From NCBI GenBank assembly GCA_964551545.1, contig CAZKCT010000008.1, positions 1-52,150 of the forward strand: a DNA stretch of 52,150 nucleotides, given 5' to 3'. This DNA is from Thiopontia sp964551545 (lineage in GTDB: Bacteria > Pseudomonadota > Gammaproteobacteria > GCF-002020875). Positions 5,119 through 13,116 of the stretch are shown in pieces. Made by a program: the position numbers and the translations under genes. The notes beneath the pieces were generated by a model, which searched no databases, had not been told where the DNA came from, and saw nothing but the letters and a program-made list of their open reading frames with translations. Numbering within the stretch: position 1 is the first letter of the stretch; every line of letters begins with the position of its first letter.

Positions 5119-5128
5119 AGTATACAAT
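5119..5128. promoter_or_regulatory. Overlapping divergent -10 boxes of ferredoxin and glcF
   Basis: AGTATACAAT contains TATACT on the minus strand (5119-5124, 7 nt from the ferredoxin ATG) and TACAAT on the plus strand (5123-5128, 6 nt from the glcF ATG; or TATACA with 8 nt). The start codons are only 23 bp apart. No convincing -35 boxes are seen; they would have to lie inside the opposite gene. Confidence 0.45.
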
Positions 5129-5134
5129 AGCGCG

Positions 5135-6301
5135 ATGAATCTTCATGAGCTGATTGAGGCTGCTGACCGCTGCGTACTTTGTGGCCTCTGTAGCAGCCAC
5201 TGCCCCACCTACCAGCTCCACCGGGAAGAGGGGGAGTCACCACGCGGTCGGGTGATGATGTCGGTGCGGCTACTCAAGGGAGAGCTGTCTCCAGATGCTG
5301 CGCTAGAGGATCATCTTGACCACTGCCTACTCTGCCGGGCCTGCGAACGGGCCTGCCCTTCAGAGGTGCCTTATGGGGAGATTCTGGATCAGGCACGAGA
5401 GCAGCTCCCCCCCCCTAAGCTGTCTGCCCGACTGCTGGAGCAGCTGGCACTCCATCCTGCTGCCATTCGTGCCTTGGCACAACTGACCAGCATCTGGGGT
5501 CGCTTTCAGCTACCGTTACCTGCCCTGGGTAAAGCGGCAGCAGCGCCGCTGAGTGGCGGCTTTCTTCCTACAGCAGAGCGCTATCCCGCCACCGGCAAGC
5601 CGGTCGGACGGATTGGTCTTTTTTTAGGCTGCATCGCCAAAGCCTTTGACCAACAGACTCACCATGATGCCATTCAACTTCTGACCCGACTGGGTTATGA
5701 GGTGATCATCCCCAAAAAGCAGCAGTGCTGTGGGGCACTCTCCCAACATCACGGCAATTCTGCAGAGGCCGAGCGGTTGACGGAGCAGAATCGTAGTGCT
5801 TTTGGCGATCATGCACTCGACGCCATTCTCTTCACCTCCAGCGGATGCGGGACAGAGCTGATTGAGAAAGCAAAACTTCCCGCGCCTGCGGTGGAAATCT
5901 GCCACTTTCTGCTTCACACCCCAAACTGGAGCACGCTCAAATTTCAGGGGACAAATCAAACTGTTGCCCTCCATCACCCCTGCTCACTGCGCAACACACT
6001 GCAGGGAGACAGTGCCGTTGAACAGCTACTGGAGAAAATCCCACAGCTGCAGGCTATCCCACTCGGCCCCAACGCACAGTGTTGTGGTGCCGCCGGAAGT
6101 CACCGACTGCGCCACCCCGGAAGCGCAGACCAGCTCCGTCAACCCAAGATCGATGCGTTGATGGAGAACGGCGCTGAGGTGCTGCTCACCACCAATTATG
6201 GCTGCGCCCTCCACCTCGCCGAGGGCGCTATTCTGAAAAATCATCCTATCGAGATCCTCCATCCGGTCTCCCTGCTTTCACGCCAACTGATAACCCCATA
6301 G
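5135..6301 (+). CDS. glcF: GlcF-like iron-sulfur subunit of glycolate oxidase
   Basis: 388 residues. Two 4Fe-4S motifs open the protein: C13-C16-C19-C23 (CVLCGLCSSHCP) and C64-C67-C70-C74 (CLLCRACERACP). Two cysteine-rich CCG domains follow, with CCGALSQHHG and CCGAAGSHRL. This matches GlcF (about 400 residues), which passes electrons from the flavin subunit that oxidises glycolate to glyoxylate. A matching GlcD-type flavoprotein is at 46798-48183, not adjacent. Phosphoribulokinase follows 109 bp downstream, which fits salvage of the phosphoglycolate made by rubisco. It could also serve a lactate-type dehydrogenase. No ribosome binding site is visible. Confidence 0.85.
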   Translation: MNLHELIEAADRCVLCGLCSSHCPTYQLHREEGESPRGRVMMSVRLLKGELSPDAALEDHLDHCLLCRACERACPSEVPYGEILDQAREQLPPPKLSARLLEQLALHPAAIRALAQLTSIWGRFQLPLPALGKAAAAPLSGGFLPTAERYPATGKPVGRIGLFLGCIAKAFDQQTHHDAIQLLTRLGYEVIIPKKQQCCGALSQHHGNSAEAERLTEQNRSAFGDHALDAILFTSSGCGTELIEKAKLPAPAVEICHFLLHTPNWSTLKFQGTNQTVALHHPCSLRNTLQGDSAVEQLLEKIPQLQAIPLGPNAQCCGAAGSHRLRHPGSADQLRQPKIDALMENGAEVLLTTNYGCALHLAEGAILKNHPIEILHPVSLLSRQLITP

Positions 6302-6410
6302 AGCACCCTTAGCGCACCTCTAGCGCCCAATTGGGTAGAATCAGACCACTATTTTGTACGCAGTCGGCCTGCTTGACCTGCCGGACTGCTTTGACCCAGG
6401 AGTAGACACT

Positions 6411-7301
6411 ATGTCAGCAAAACATCCCGTTGTTGCGATCACCGGCTCTTCCGGTGCAGGCACCACTACTGTTAAACGCGCCTTTGAGCACATCTTTCTG
6501 CGTGAGAAACTGAGCGCCCTGGTTGTTGAGGGAGACAGCTACCACCGCTATGACCGTGCCGCGATGAAGGAGCGCGTTGCAGAGGAAGAGGACGCTGGCA
6601 ATACCTCATTCAGCCACTTTGGCCCTGAGGCCAACCACTTTGGCCTGCTGGAGAAGAACTTTGCCGAGTATGGCGAGACCGGCCAGTGCGACCGCCGCTA
6701 CTATCTGCATAGCGATGAAGAGGCCGTAGAGCACAATGGCCGTCTCGGCACCGATCTCAATCCCGGCGAGTTTACCCCTTGGGAGAAGGTTGGCGAAGGG
6801 ACCGACCTGCTCTTCTATGAGGGGCTGCATGGGCTGGTAAAAACTGACGATGCCGATGTTGCCGGTCAGGTCGACCTTGGTGTCGGCGTGGTACCCATCG
6901 TCAACCTGGAGTGGATCCAGAAGATCCATCGCGATAATGCCGAGCGTGGTTACAGCGAAGAGGTCATCGTTGACACTATCCTGCGCCGCATGCCGGATTA
7001 CATCAACTACATCACCCCACAATTCTCGCAAACGGACATCAACTTCCAGCGCGTCTCTACCGTAGACACCTCGAATCCATTCATCGCGCGTGATATCCCG
7101 ACGCCTGATGAGAGCTTTATCGTCATTCGCTTTAAAAATCCATCAAAGTACAACATCAACTTCCAGTACCTGCTGGATATGCTGAGTGGCTCCTTCATGT
7201 CCCGTCGCAACACCATCGTGGTCCCTGGCGGCAAGATGGGCTTTGCAATGGAGATCATCCTTGCACCGATTATCCACGAGCTGATGGCCAAGCGCGGATA
7301 A
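6411..7301 (+). CDS. prk: Phosphoribulokinase
   Basis: 296 residues from ATG 6411, which is preceded by AGGAG at a good distance; 19 upstream in-frame residues are ignored. The P-loop GSSGAGTTT is at about 12-20, followed by VEGDSYHRYDR with the catalytic and substrate residues, and the SHFGPEANHF and FYEGLHGL blocks of the proteobacterial class. It makes ribulose 1,5-bisphosphate, the substrate of rubisco, and is close to diagnostic for the Calvin cycle. Length agrees with the short proteobacterial class (about 290 residues), which is usually allosterically regulated. A strong terminator follows. Confidence 0.96.
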   Translation: MSAKHPVVAITGSSGAGTTTVKRAFEHIFLREKLSALVVEGDSYHRYDRAAMKERVAEEEDAGNTSFSHFGPEANHFGLLEKNFAEYGETGQCDRRYYLHSDEEAVEHNGRLGTDLNPGEFTPWEKVGEGTDLLFYEGLHGLVKTDDADVAGQVDLGVGVVPIVNLEWIQKIHRDNAERGYSEEVIVDTILRRMPDYINYITPQFSQTDINFQRVSTVDTSNPFIARDIPTPDESFIVIRFKNPSKYNINFQYLLDMLSGSFMSRRNTIVVPGGKMGFAMEIILAPIIHELMAKRG

Positions 7302-7324
7302 GACATTTCTCAACAAATCCCAGC

Positions 7325-7356
7325 AAAAAGGGCATGGAATCTCCATGCCCTTTTTT
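7325..7356 (+). terminator. Rho-independent terminator of prk
   Basis: GGGCATGG / CCATGCCC (7330-7337 with 7343-7350), a 5-nt loop and six T. Confidence 0.9.
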
Positions 7357-7425
7357 AATTTTCACCAATTTAGAATAGACATTTTGCACAAAATCACAAT
7401 TTCCGATTATTTTCATCGGGATTTA

Positions 7426-7453
7426 TTGTGGTCACGCCAGCTTGTCATATAAT
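7426..7453 (+). promoter_or_regulatory. Promoter of the rhodanese gene
   Basis: TTGTGG (7426-7431), 16 bp and a perfect TATAAT (7448-7453). It implies a 5' leader of about 157 nt, long compared with the leaderless genes in the same region. Confidence 0.6.
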
Positions 7454-7616
7454 CAGGTTAGCCGATCATTTTGCCTCTTCTGAGCGCCTGATCTGGATCG
7501 CAAACACATCACCCCTCAGGACTGGCCGATCGACTACGGTAGCGGCAGCCAGGCACAAAGCTTCCCTGCATTTGGCTGCCGGATAGCACTTGCGGAGGCA
7601 AAGAGAGGGTATTCAA
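7454..7616 (+). promoter_or_regulatory. Long, probably structured 5' leader of the rhodanese gene
   Basis: No open frame. A 9-bp stem CGGCAGCCA / TGGCTGCCG (7543-7551 with 7573-7581) encloses 21 nt. GATCG (7496-7500) can pair with CGATC (7527-7531). A purine-rich ribosome binding site (GAGAGGG) follows. The layout would suit a riboswitch, thermosensor or protein-binding leader, but I do not recognise a known class. Confidence 0.35.
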
Positions 7617-8099
7617 ATGAAACGGACCTTAATGGTTGTATTGCTAGGTGCCCTGATGAGCCTGAGCTTCCCGGCTTGGTCCTATGACGTAGAGATGGCC
7701 CAAAGCTATGCGAGCCTCTTTTCCCAGGTGAATGGCGCTAAGGCTGGCAAGGCGCTGCACTTCATGAAACCGGAAGGTTTTATCAAGGCATTGCACTCAA
7801 AAAAAACAGTCGTGCCGGTTGATGTACGCACATCTGCTGAAACAGGACTGTTTTCATTGACCACTTCACATACTCTGCGGATTCCGGTTCACCAGCTCTT
7901 CCAGAAAGAGAATCTGGATCGTATCCCTGCAGACAGGAAAGTTGTGATCATCTGCAAATCTGGCGCTAGGGCTACAGCTGTCGGCACCGCTCTGCGCCAC
8001 ATCGGTTTTGACAACGTCTACATCCTCAAGGGAGGATTTCAGGCGCTGGCCACAAAGTATGGACCTAAACAGGCCCACCCAAAACCAGTGAAGAAATGA
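7617..8099 (+). CDS. Exported single-domain rhodanese
   Basis: 160 residues from ATG 7617, placed just after GAGAGGG. Residues 1-22 form a signal peptide (MKRT, hydrophobic core, cleavage near AWS). The rhodanese domain covers about 45-150: VPVDVRTSAETG, then active-site C113 in IICKSGARA with the R116-equivalent turn, and NVYILKGGFQAL. It should carry a persulfide on C113 in the periplasm, moving sulfur from thiosulfate or polysulfide to an acceptor. The basic PKQAHPKPVKK tail is unusual. It has its own promoter; a sulfite/sulfonate-type exporter gene converges on it. Confidence 0.9.
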   Translation: MKRTLMVVLLGALMSLSFPAWSYDVEMAQSYASLFSQVNGAKAGKALHFMKPEGFIKALHSKKTVVPVDVRTSAETGLFSLTTSHTLRIPVHQLFQKENLDRIPADRKVVIICKSGARATAVGTALRHIGFDNVYILKGGFQALATKYGPKQAHPKPVKK

Positions 8100-8118
8100 T
8101 CACCAGCTTTCACCATTC

Positions 8119-8147
8119 GGGGCATTCTGCAAAAACATGGATGCCCC
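8119..8147. terminator. Hairpin between convergent rhodanese and tauE genes
   Basis: GGGGCAT / ATGCCCC (8119-8125 with 8141-8147), a 15-nt loop, followed on the plus strand by GCTTTAAATT. A short T tract only, so moderate support. Confidence 0.5.
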
Positions 8148-8155
8148 GCTTTAAA

Positions 8156-8899
8156 TTAGACAACCAATTTTGCACCCACCAAAATCGTAACTGCCTCATA
8201 GACTCGCTTGATCCAGCGGTTCCCCTTGAGAATCGCAAGATGAGCCCCCGCATAGCCGCCCAACAGTGACCCGGCCAGCAGCACCGGCAGCCAATCCCAC
8301 TCGATTGTTCCCAACACACCCAAAGTTACTGCACCGGAACCATTCCAGAACATCCCCACCAGAATCAGCGTATAGGCAACCGCCCGCTTGTAGTCGAGAC
8401 CAAACCAGCGCACCAGCCAGAGGGTGACGAAGAGGCCCGTCCCCGAGGTGAGCGAACCGTTGAGGATGCCGATCAGAAACAGCCCTACACCACCCAGCAG
8501 CAGCGCAACGCCCTGTCGATTCCGAGGGTTGATTGCCAGCCCTAGATCTTTTTTGAGAATCGAGTAGAGCCCAAGGGTGATGGTCAGCAGCCCCAGCGCA
8601 ATCTCCGCCACCCGGTCCGGCACCTGCAGAATCAGGCTTGCCCCCAACACCACACCGGGCAGCCCCGTCGCCAAGATGAACAGCGCAAAACGCCGCTCCA
8701 GCGCATCCTCACGCAGGTGGCGCAGGGTTGCCCCTACCCCCAGCGCGACACTGGCCACCTTGTGGGTCGCCAATGCGATGGAGAATGGGAGCCCAAGAAA
8801 GATCAGCGCGGGAAGCTGGATGAGCCCAGCCCCTCCTCCGGCAAAAGCGGAGAAAAGATTCGCTACAAAGGAAATCAGGAAGAGAAGAAGTTGATCCAT
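8156..8899 (-). CDS. TauE/SafE-family anion exporter
   Basis: 247 residues, almost wholly hydrophobic, with about eight membrane segments in two related halves. The first half opens LISFVANLFSAFAGGGAGLIQLPALIFLGLP and the second repeats the glycine-rich turn as IGILNGSLTSGTGLFVTLWLV, the TauE/SafE signature. Members export sulfite, sulfonates or other small organic anions across the inner membrane; the substrate cannot be read from sequence. Sulfite is attractive given the neighbouring rhodanese, but that is inference. It lies 61 bp downstream of argB on the same strand and may be the last gene of that transcript. Confidence 0.9.
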   Translation of the reverse strand: MDQLLLFLISFVANLFSAFAGGGAGLIQLPALIFLGLPFSIALATHKVASVALGVGATLRHLREDALERRFALFILATGLPGVVLGASLILQVPDRVAEIALGLLTITLGLYSILKKDLGLAINPRNRQGVALLLGGVGLFLIGILNGSLTSGTGLFVTLWLVRWFGLDYKRAVAYTLILVGMFWNGSGAVTLGVLGTIEWDWLPVLLAGSLLGGYAGAHLAILKGNRWIKRVYEAVTILVGAKLVV

Positions 8900-8960
8900 T
8901 CACGCAAACCGGCAGTCTCTGCCCCTTCCCTACAAGGGGGGAGGAGAGGAAAGGTGCAGA

Positions 8961-9851
8961 CTATTGAATCAGTGTACCGATCCCCTGATCGGAGAAGATC
9001 TCCAGCATCACGGCGTGTTTGACGCGGCCATCAATGATATGGGAGCTGGTGACGCCACCCTGAACCGCCTCCAGCGCTGTCTGGATCTTCGGCAACATCC
9101 CGCCATGGATGGTGCCATCGGCAATCAGCGCATCCACTTTCTGGCGATCCAGCCCCGTCATTAAATCCCCCTGCTGATCCAGAAGTCCCGGGGTATTGGT
9201 TAACAGAATCAATTTTTCAGCCCCCAATGCCTCGGCCACCTTACCCGCCACCAGATCAGCATTGATATTGTAGGAGGCACCATCTTCCCCAACACCGATG
9301 GGTGCGATCACCGGGATAAACTCTCCCTGATCAAGCATCTCTACCACGGAGGTATTGATGGTCGCCACCTCACCAACATGGCCGAGATCGATAATCTCTG
9401 GCACCTGCAGCGCTGGATTATTTCGGGTCATCGCCAGCTTTTTGGCACGGATCAGATTGCCATCCTTGCCGGTCAGCCCCACTGCGTTACCGCCATGGCT
9501 GTGAATCAGGTTGACGATCTCCTTGTTGACCAGACCGCCGAGCACCATCTCGACCACATCCATGGTCTCACGGTCGGTGACCCGCATTCCCTCGATAAAC
9601 TCACTCTGTTTGCCGATCTGCTCCAGCAGCTTGCCAATCTGTGGTCCGCCACCATGAACAACCACCGGATTGATCCCCACCAGCTTGAGCAGCACGATGT
9701 CGCGGGCAAAACCACGCTTCAGCGCCTCTTCGGTCATCGCATTACCACCATACTTGATGACAACAGTCTTACCACGGAAACGCTGGATATAGGGAAGCGC
9801 CTCGGAGAGGACGCGGGCAAAGTCTCGGCTAGTTTCTTGATCTAAAGGCAT
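8961..9851 (-). CDS. argB: Acetylglutamate kinase
   Basis: 296 residues. The N-terminal RFRGKTVVIKYGGNAM holds the catalytic Lys and the glycine loop, VVVHGGGPQIG the second one, and NINADLVAGKVAEAL and TNTPGLLD the nucleotide site. It phosphorylates N-acetylglutamate, step two of arginine synthesis. The roughly 25-residue helix before the kinase core is the feature shared by arginine-inhibited enzymes, so feedback control is likely. It works with ArgJ (20736-21956), which supplies acetylglutamate in a cyclic pathway. Order coaBC-dut-algC-argB is standard for gammaproteobacteria. Confidence 0.96.
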   Translation of the reverse strand: MPLDQETSRDFARVLSEALPYIQRFRGKTVVIKYGGNAMTEEALKRGFARDIVLLKLVGINPVVVHGGGPQIGKLLEQIGKQSEFIEGMRVTDRETMDVVEMVLGGLVNKEIVNLIHSHGGNAVGLTGKDGNLIRAKKLAMTRNNPALQVPEIIDLGHVGEVATINTSVVEMLDQGEFIPVIAPIGVGEDGASYNINADLVAGKVAEALGAEKLILLTNTPGLLDQQGDLMTGLDRQKVDALIADGTIHGGMLPKIQTALEAVQGGVTSSHIIDGRVKHAVMLEIFSDQGIGTLIQ

Positions 9852-9880
9852 TATCTCTCATCCATTTGGAAAAGCAGATC

Positions 9881-9944
9881 ACCATGAAGAACATGAAGGA
9901 CATAAAGTTATTAGCATCTTCATGTCCTTCATGCCCTTCATGGT
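9881..9944. repeat. Long inverted repeat (CCATGAAG...CTTCATGG) between algC and argB
   Basis: Arms at 9881-9903 and 9922-9944 pair in 21 of 23 positions around an 18-nt loop. Each arm is itself built from two copies of ATGAAGR(R)CAT. As RNA it would form a very stable hairpin between two co-oriented genes. Either a REP-like intergenic repeat or a processing/attenuation site. Confidence 0.7.
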
Positions 9945-9952
9945 AAAAACAG

Positions 9953-11323
9953 TTAAAAAGGCAGTTCCAGATCGGATTGTACGTTCAACAACTCTGAACG
10001 AAAAGCCTGCTGCACCTGCTCCAGCGCCTCTTGGCTCTCCGCCTCAAAGCGCAACACCAGTACCGGCGTGGTGTTGGAGGGACGCACCAACCCCCAGCCA
10101 TGCGGATAATCGGCTCGCACGCCATCGATGGTGGTCTTCTCTGCACCTGAAAACTGTGCCTGCTGCCTGAATCGCTCCATAAAGACGTAGTGCGCCCCCT
10201 CTGCGAACTCAATATTCAGTTCCGGTGTGTTGATGGTATCGGGCAACTCACCAAAGAGTTCAACCGTAGGGCGACCATCCTTGGCCACAATCTCCAGCAG
10301 TCGTGCCGCCGTATAGAGGGCATCATCAAAGCCGTACCAGCGCTCCTTGAAGAAGATATGACCGCTCATCTCTCCAGCCAGCAGCGATCCAGGGGTCTCT
10401 TTCAATTTTTTCTTGATGAAGGAGTGGCCGGTCTTCCACATGATTGGCTTGCCGCCCGCCTGCTTGATGATCTCAGGCAGATTGCGTGAACACTTCACAT
10501 CGTAGATCACCTCTCCCCCGGGGTTGCGCGCCAGAATCTCCTGCGCATAGAGCATCATCTGGCGGTCGGGGTAAATCAGATTACCCTCCGAGTCGATTAC
10601 ACCCAGGCGGTCACCATCCCCATCAAAGGCGAGCCCTAGGTCCGCCCCCTCTGCGACCACGCGCTCACGCAACTCGGCCACGTTCTCCAGCTTGCTGGGG
10701 TCGGGGTGGTGGTTAGGGAAATTGCCGTCCACCTCACAGTAGAGCTCGGTTACCTCGCAACCAAGCGCACGCAACAGATCAGGGGCCGTTCTGCCCGCCA
10801 CACCATTTCCACAATCAACCACCAGCTTCAGCGATCTGTTCAGTTGCACATCTTCGGTGATGCGTTGCTGATAATCAGCCAACACATCGACCGAACGAAC
10901 TGATCCCTCTCCCTCCATCAGATCACCCGCTTCGATGCGATGACGCAGATCCTGAATCGCATCCGCCGCAAGCGTCTCTCCCGCTGCAACGATTTTGAGT
11001 CCGTTGTAGTTGGGTGGATTGTGGCTGCCGGTCACTGCCACACAAGATCCGGCGTTGAGATGGTAGGCGGCAAAGTAGATCACCGGTGTGGGAGCCTGAC
11101 CAATATCAATCACCTTCATTCCAGATGCCTGCAGTCCATTCATCAGCGCCTGTTGCAGTCGTGGCCCAGAGAGGCGCCCATCGCGCCCCACGACAATGCT
11201 ATCCGCTCCACGCTTTTGGCTCTCGCTGCCCACTGCACGGCCGACCTGTTCAACCGTCTCTTCGGTCAATCCCTCATCGACAATGCCACGAATATCGTAG
11301 GCCCTAAAAATTGAGTGATCCAT
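9953..11323 (-). CDS. algC: Phosphomannomutase/phosphoglucomutase
   Basis: 456 residues with the four alpha-D-phosphohexomutase signatures in order: phosphoserine loop TGSHNPPNYNG, metal loop DGDGDRLG, sugar loop GEMSGHIFF and phosphate loop RPSNTTP. It interconverts the 1- and 6-phosphates of glucose and mannose and feeds LPS, exopolysaccharide and nucleotide-sugar synthesis. N-terminal FRAYDIRGIVDEGLT is typical of the AlgC/PMM-PGM group, rather than GlmM. It follows dut by 34 bp. No strong ribosome binding site was seen. Confidence 0.94.
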   Translation of the reverse strand: MDHSIFRAYDIRGIVDEGLTEETVEQVGRAVGSESQKRGADSIVVGRDGRLSGPRLQQALMNGLQASGMKVIDIGQAPTPVIYFAAYHLNAGSCVAVTGSHNPPNYNGLKIVAAGETLAADAIQDLRHRIEAGDLMEGEGSVRSVDVLADYQQRITEDVQLNRSLKLVVDCGNGVAGRTAPDLLRALGCEVTELYCEVDGNFPNHHPDPSKLENVAELRERVVAEGADLGLAFDGDGDRLGVIDSEGNLIYPDRQMMLYAQEILARNPGGEVIYDVKCSRNLPEIIKQAGGKPIMWKTGHSFIKKKLKETPGSLLAGEMSGHIFFKERWYGFDDALYTAARLLEIVAKDGRPTVELFGELPDTINTPELNIEFAEGAHYVFMERFRQQAQFSGAEKTTIDGVRADYPHGWGLVRPSNTTPVLVLRFEAESQEALEQVQQAFRSELLNVQSDLELPF

Positions 11324-11357
11324 GTTCTACTGTATCCCGCTCTTGTTGCATCCCACC

Positions 11358-11813
11358 CTATTGAGTCCCGGTATGGCCAAAGCCACCCGCACCACGCTCG
11401 GAGGCATCAAATGCCTCCACCACCTCAAATGCCGCCTGAATCACCGGCACAAAAACCATCTGCGCAATACGCTCACCCGGCTCGATGGTGAAAGTGGTGT
11501 CGCCACGGTTCCAGCAGGAGACAAAGACCTGCCCCTGATAGTCGGAATCGATCAGCCCGACCAGATTCCCCAGCACCACACCATGCTTATGACCCAAGCC
11601 CGAGCGTGGCAGCAGCGTAGCCGCCATCTTGGCATCCTGCATATGAATCGCAATGCCGCTGGGGATCAGCTCCGTCTGCCCAGGCTTCAGCTCTAGCGGC
11701 GCATCGAGACAGGCCCGCAAATCCATCCCTGCAGAGCCTTCGGTGGCGTAATGCGGCAGTGGAAACTCACTGCCGATGCGCTGATCCAGAATTTTCAGTT
11801 CAACCTTTTTCAT
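11358..11813 (-). CDS. dut: dUTP diphosphatase
   Basis: 151 residues, the usual trimeric dUTPase size. All five motifs are present: GSAGMDLRA, LLPRSGLGHKHG, GNLVGLIDSDYQG, PGERIAQMVFVPV and the C-terminal RGAGGFGHTGTQ arm that closes the active site. It hydrolyses dUTP to dUMP, keeping uracil out of DNA and supplying thymidylate synthesis. It overlaps coaBC by 14 bp, with AGGA upstream of its ATG inside the coaBC end. Confidence 0.97.
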   Translation of the reverse strand: MKKVELKILDQRIGSEFPLPHYATEGSAGMDLRACLDAPLELKPGQTELIPSGIAIHMQDAKMAATLLPRSGLGHKHGVVLGNLVGLIDSDYQGQVFVSCWNRGDTTFTIEPGERIAQMVFVPVIQAAFEVVEAFDASERGAGGFGHTGTQ

Positions 11814-13011
11814 TCATCCTCTCCGCGATGATCTCTATTAATTGTCGTGCCAACTGCTGCTTGGTGGTCTGCGGCAGCACCTGCTCTCCACCTTCCCAGA
11901 ATAGCGTCAATGCATTCTCATCCACATCAAAGCCAACCCCTTGACCGACCCGGTTGGCGGCAATCATATCGACCTGTTTGCGCTGCCGCTTCTGCTGGGC
12001 ATACTCCCGCAGCTGACCGGTCTCTGCCGCAAAACCAACAGTAAAAGGCGGCTGTTCCAATGCTGCCACCTCGGCCAAAATATCCCGATTTTTGGTCAAG
12101 GTCAGCTGCATCTGCGCCTCCTTGCCCTTCTTGATCTTTTCGGGTGCCACATTCACAGGACGATAATCCGCAACCGCCGCTGTTGCCACAAACAGATCGG
12201 CATCCACCACAGCGGCTGCAACAGCCTCAGCCATCTCCTCCGCACACTCCACATCAACCCGCTCGACATCCTCTGGCGTGGACAGGGTGACCGGGCCAGC
12301 AATCAGTGTGACTTTTGCCCCCGCCTCTGCGGCGACTCGAGCCACAGCAAATCCCATCTTCCCGGAGCTGCGGTTGGTCAGGAATCGTACCGGGTCGAGG
12401 GGCTCACGAGTCGGCCCCGCAGTCACCACCACATGCTGCCCCTGTAACACCCCTGAGTGGTACTGCTGCTGCAACAGCTCGACAATCTCGGCGGGCTCCA
12501 CCATACGACCCGGCCCCACCTCACCACACGCCTGGCTTCCAGCATCAGGCCCAATCATCTGCACCCCCTGGCGTTGCAACTCAACGACATTCTGCTGGGT
12601 TGCGCCGTCTTGCCACATCTGCTGATTCATCGCTGGGGCCACCCAGAGCGGTGCAGAGCTCGCCCGGCAGATCGCATTCAGCAGATCATCCGCTCTTCCT
12701 GCCGCCTGACGTGCAAGAAAGTCGGCAGTGGCCGGAGCCACAACCACCAGATCGGCCCAGCGCGCCAGTTCAATATGACCCATCCCCGCCTCGGCCTCAG
12801 GGTCCAACAGTGTGGTATAGACTGGATTTCCAGAGAGCGCCTGAAAGGTGAGCGCACCAACAAACTGTTGTGCAGCCTCCGTCATCACCACCCGCACGGT
12901 TGCCCCCGCCTTGCTCAGCAAACGAACCAGCTCGGCACTCTTGTAGGCGGCAATGCCCCCCGTGATCCCCAGCAGGATCTTGCGATTTTGCAGCATTCGG
13001 CCCGTTTTCAT
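11800..13011 (-). CDS. coaBC: Bifunctional phosphopantothenoylcysteine decarboxylase/synthetase
   Basis: 403 residues from ATG 13011. The CoaC half (about 1-190) has GITGGIAAYKSAELVR, the active-site His in MGHIELARWAD, APAMNQQMW and the GSQACGEVGPGRM lid with its Cys. The CoaB half has VVTAGPTREPLDPVRFLTNRSSGKMG and a Lys-rich KKGK...LTKNRDIL. It catalyses two successive steps of coenzyme A synthesis. A second ATG at 12996 (MLQNRKILLG) is an alternative start. The frame continues upstream to 13275 across radC, but that part has no family match. TATACT ends 8 nt before the ATG and no ribosome binding site is seen. Confidence 0.95.
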   Translation of the reverse strand: MKTGRMLQNRKILLGITGGIAAYKSAELVRLLSKAGATVRVVMTEAAQQFVGALTFQALSGNPVYTTLLDPEAEAGMGHIELARWADLVVVAPATADFLARQAAGRADDLLNAICRASSAPLWVAPAMNQQMWQDGATQQNVVELQRQGVQMIGPDAGSQACGEVGPGRMVEPAEIVELLQQQYHSGVLQGQHVVVTAGPTREPLDPVRFLTNRSSGKMGFAVARVAAEAGAKVTLIAGPVTLSTPEDVERVDVECAEEMAEAVAAAVVDADLFVATAAVADYRPVNVAPEKIKKGKEAQMQLTLTKNRDILAEVAALEQPPFTVGFAAETGQLREYAQQKRQRKQVDMIAANRVGQGVGFDVDENALTLFWEGGEQVLPQTTKQQLARQLIEIIAERMNEKG

Positions 13012-13019
13012 GGCGCGAA

Positions 13020-13025
13020 AGTATA
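13020..13025 (-). promoter_or_regulatory. -10 box (TATACT) close to the coaBC start
   Basis: TATACT on the minus strand, 8 nt from the ATG at 13011. A start of transcription at the usual distance would leave essentially no leader. The -35 region is poor (AAGTGT at 17 bp). Confidence 0.4.
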
Positions 13026-13116
13026 CCGTATTTCCATATATAACACTTTGTAACCAAAATCTTTTTTCCAACTTCGATATGATCTTACCTGTCAATATAG
13101 CGATCAAGGAGAGCGG

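Noticed and set aside
7454..7616. Possible cyclic-di-GMP (GEMM) riboswitch in the rhodanese leader
   Set aside because: GCAAAC, ACAAAGC and GGCTGCC pieces recall the class, but spacing is wrong and the closing helices do not form. Kept only as an unassigned structured leader.
12315..12851. A proline-rich plus-strand frame opposite coaBC
   Set aside because: Low-complexity Pro/Ser/Arg composition is that of an antisense shadow; coaBC motifs fill the other strand.
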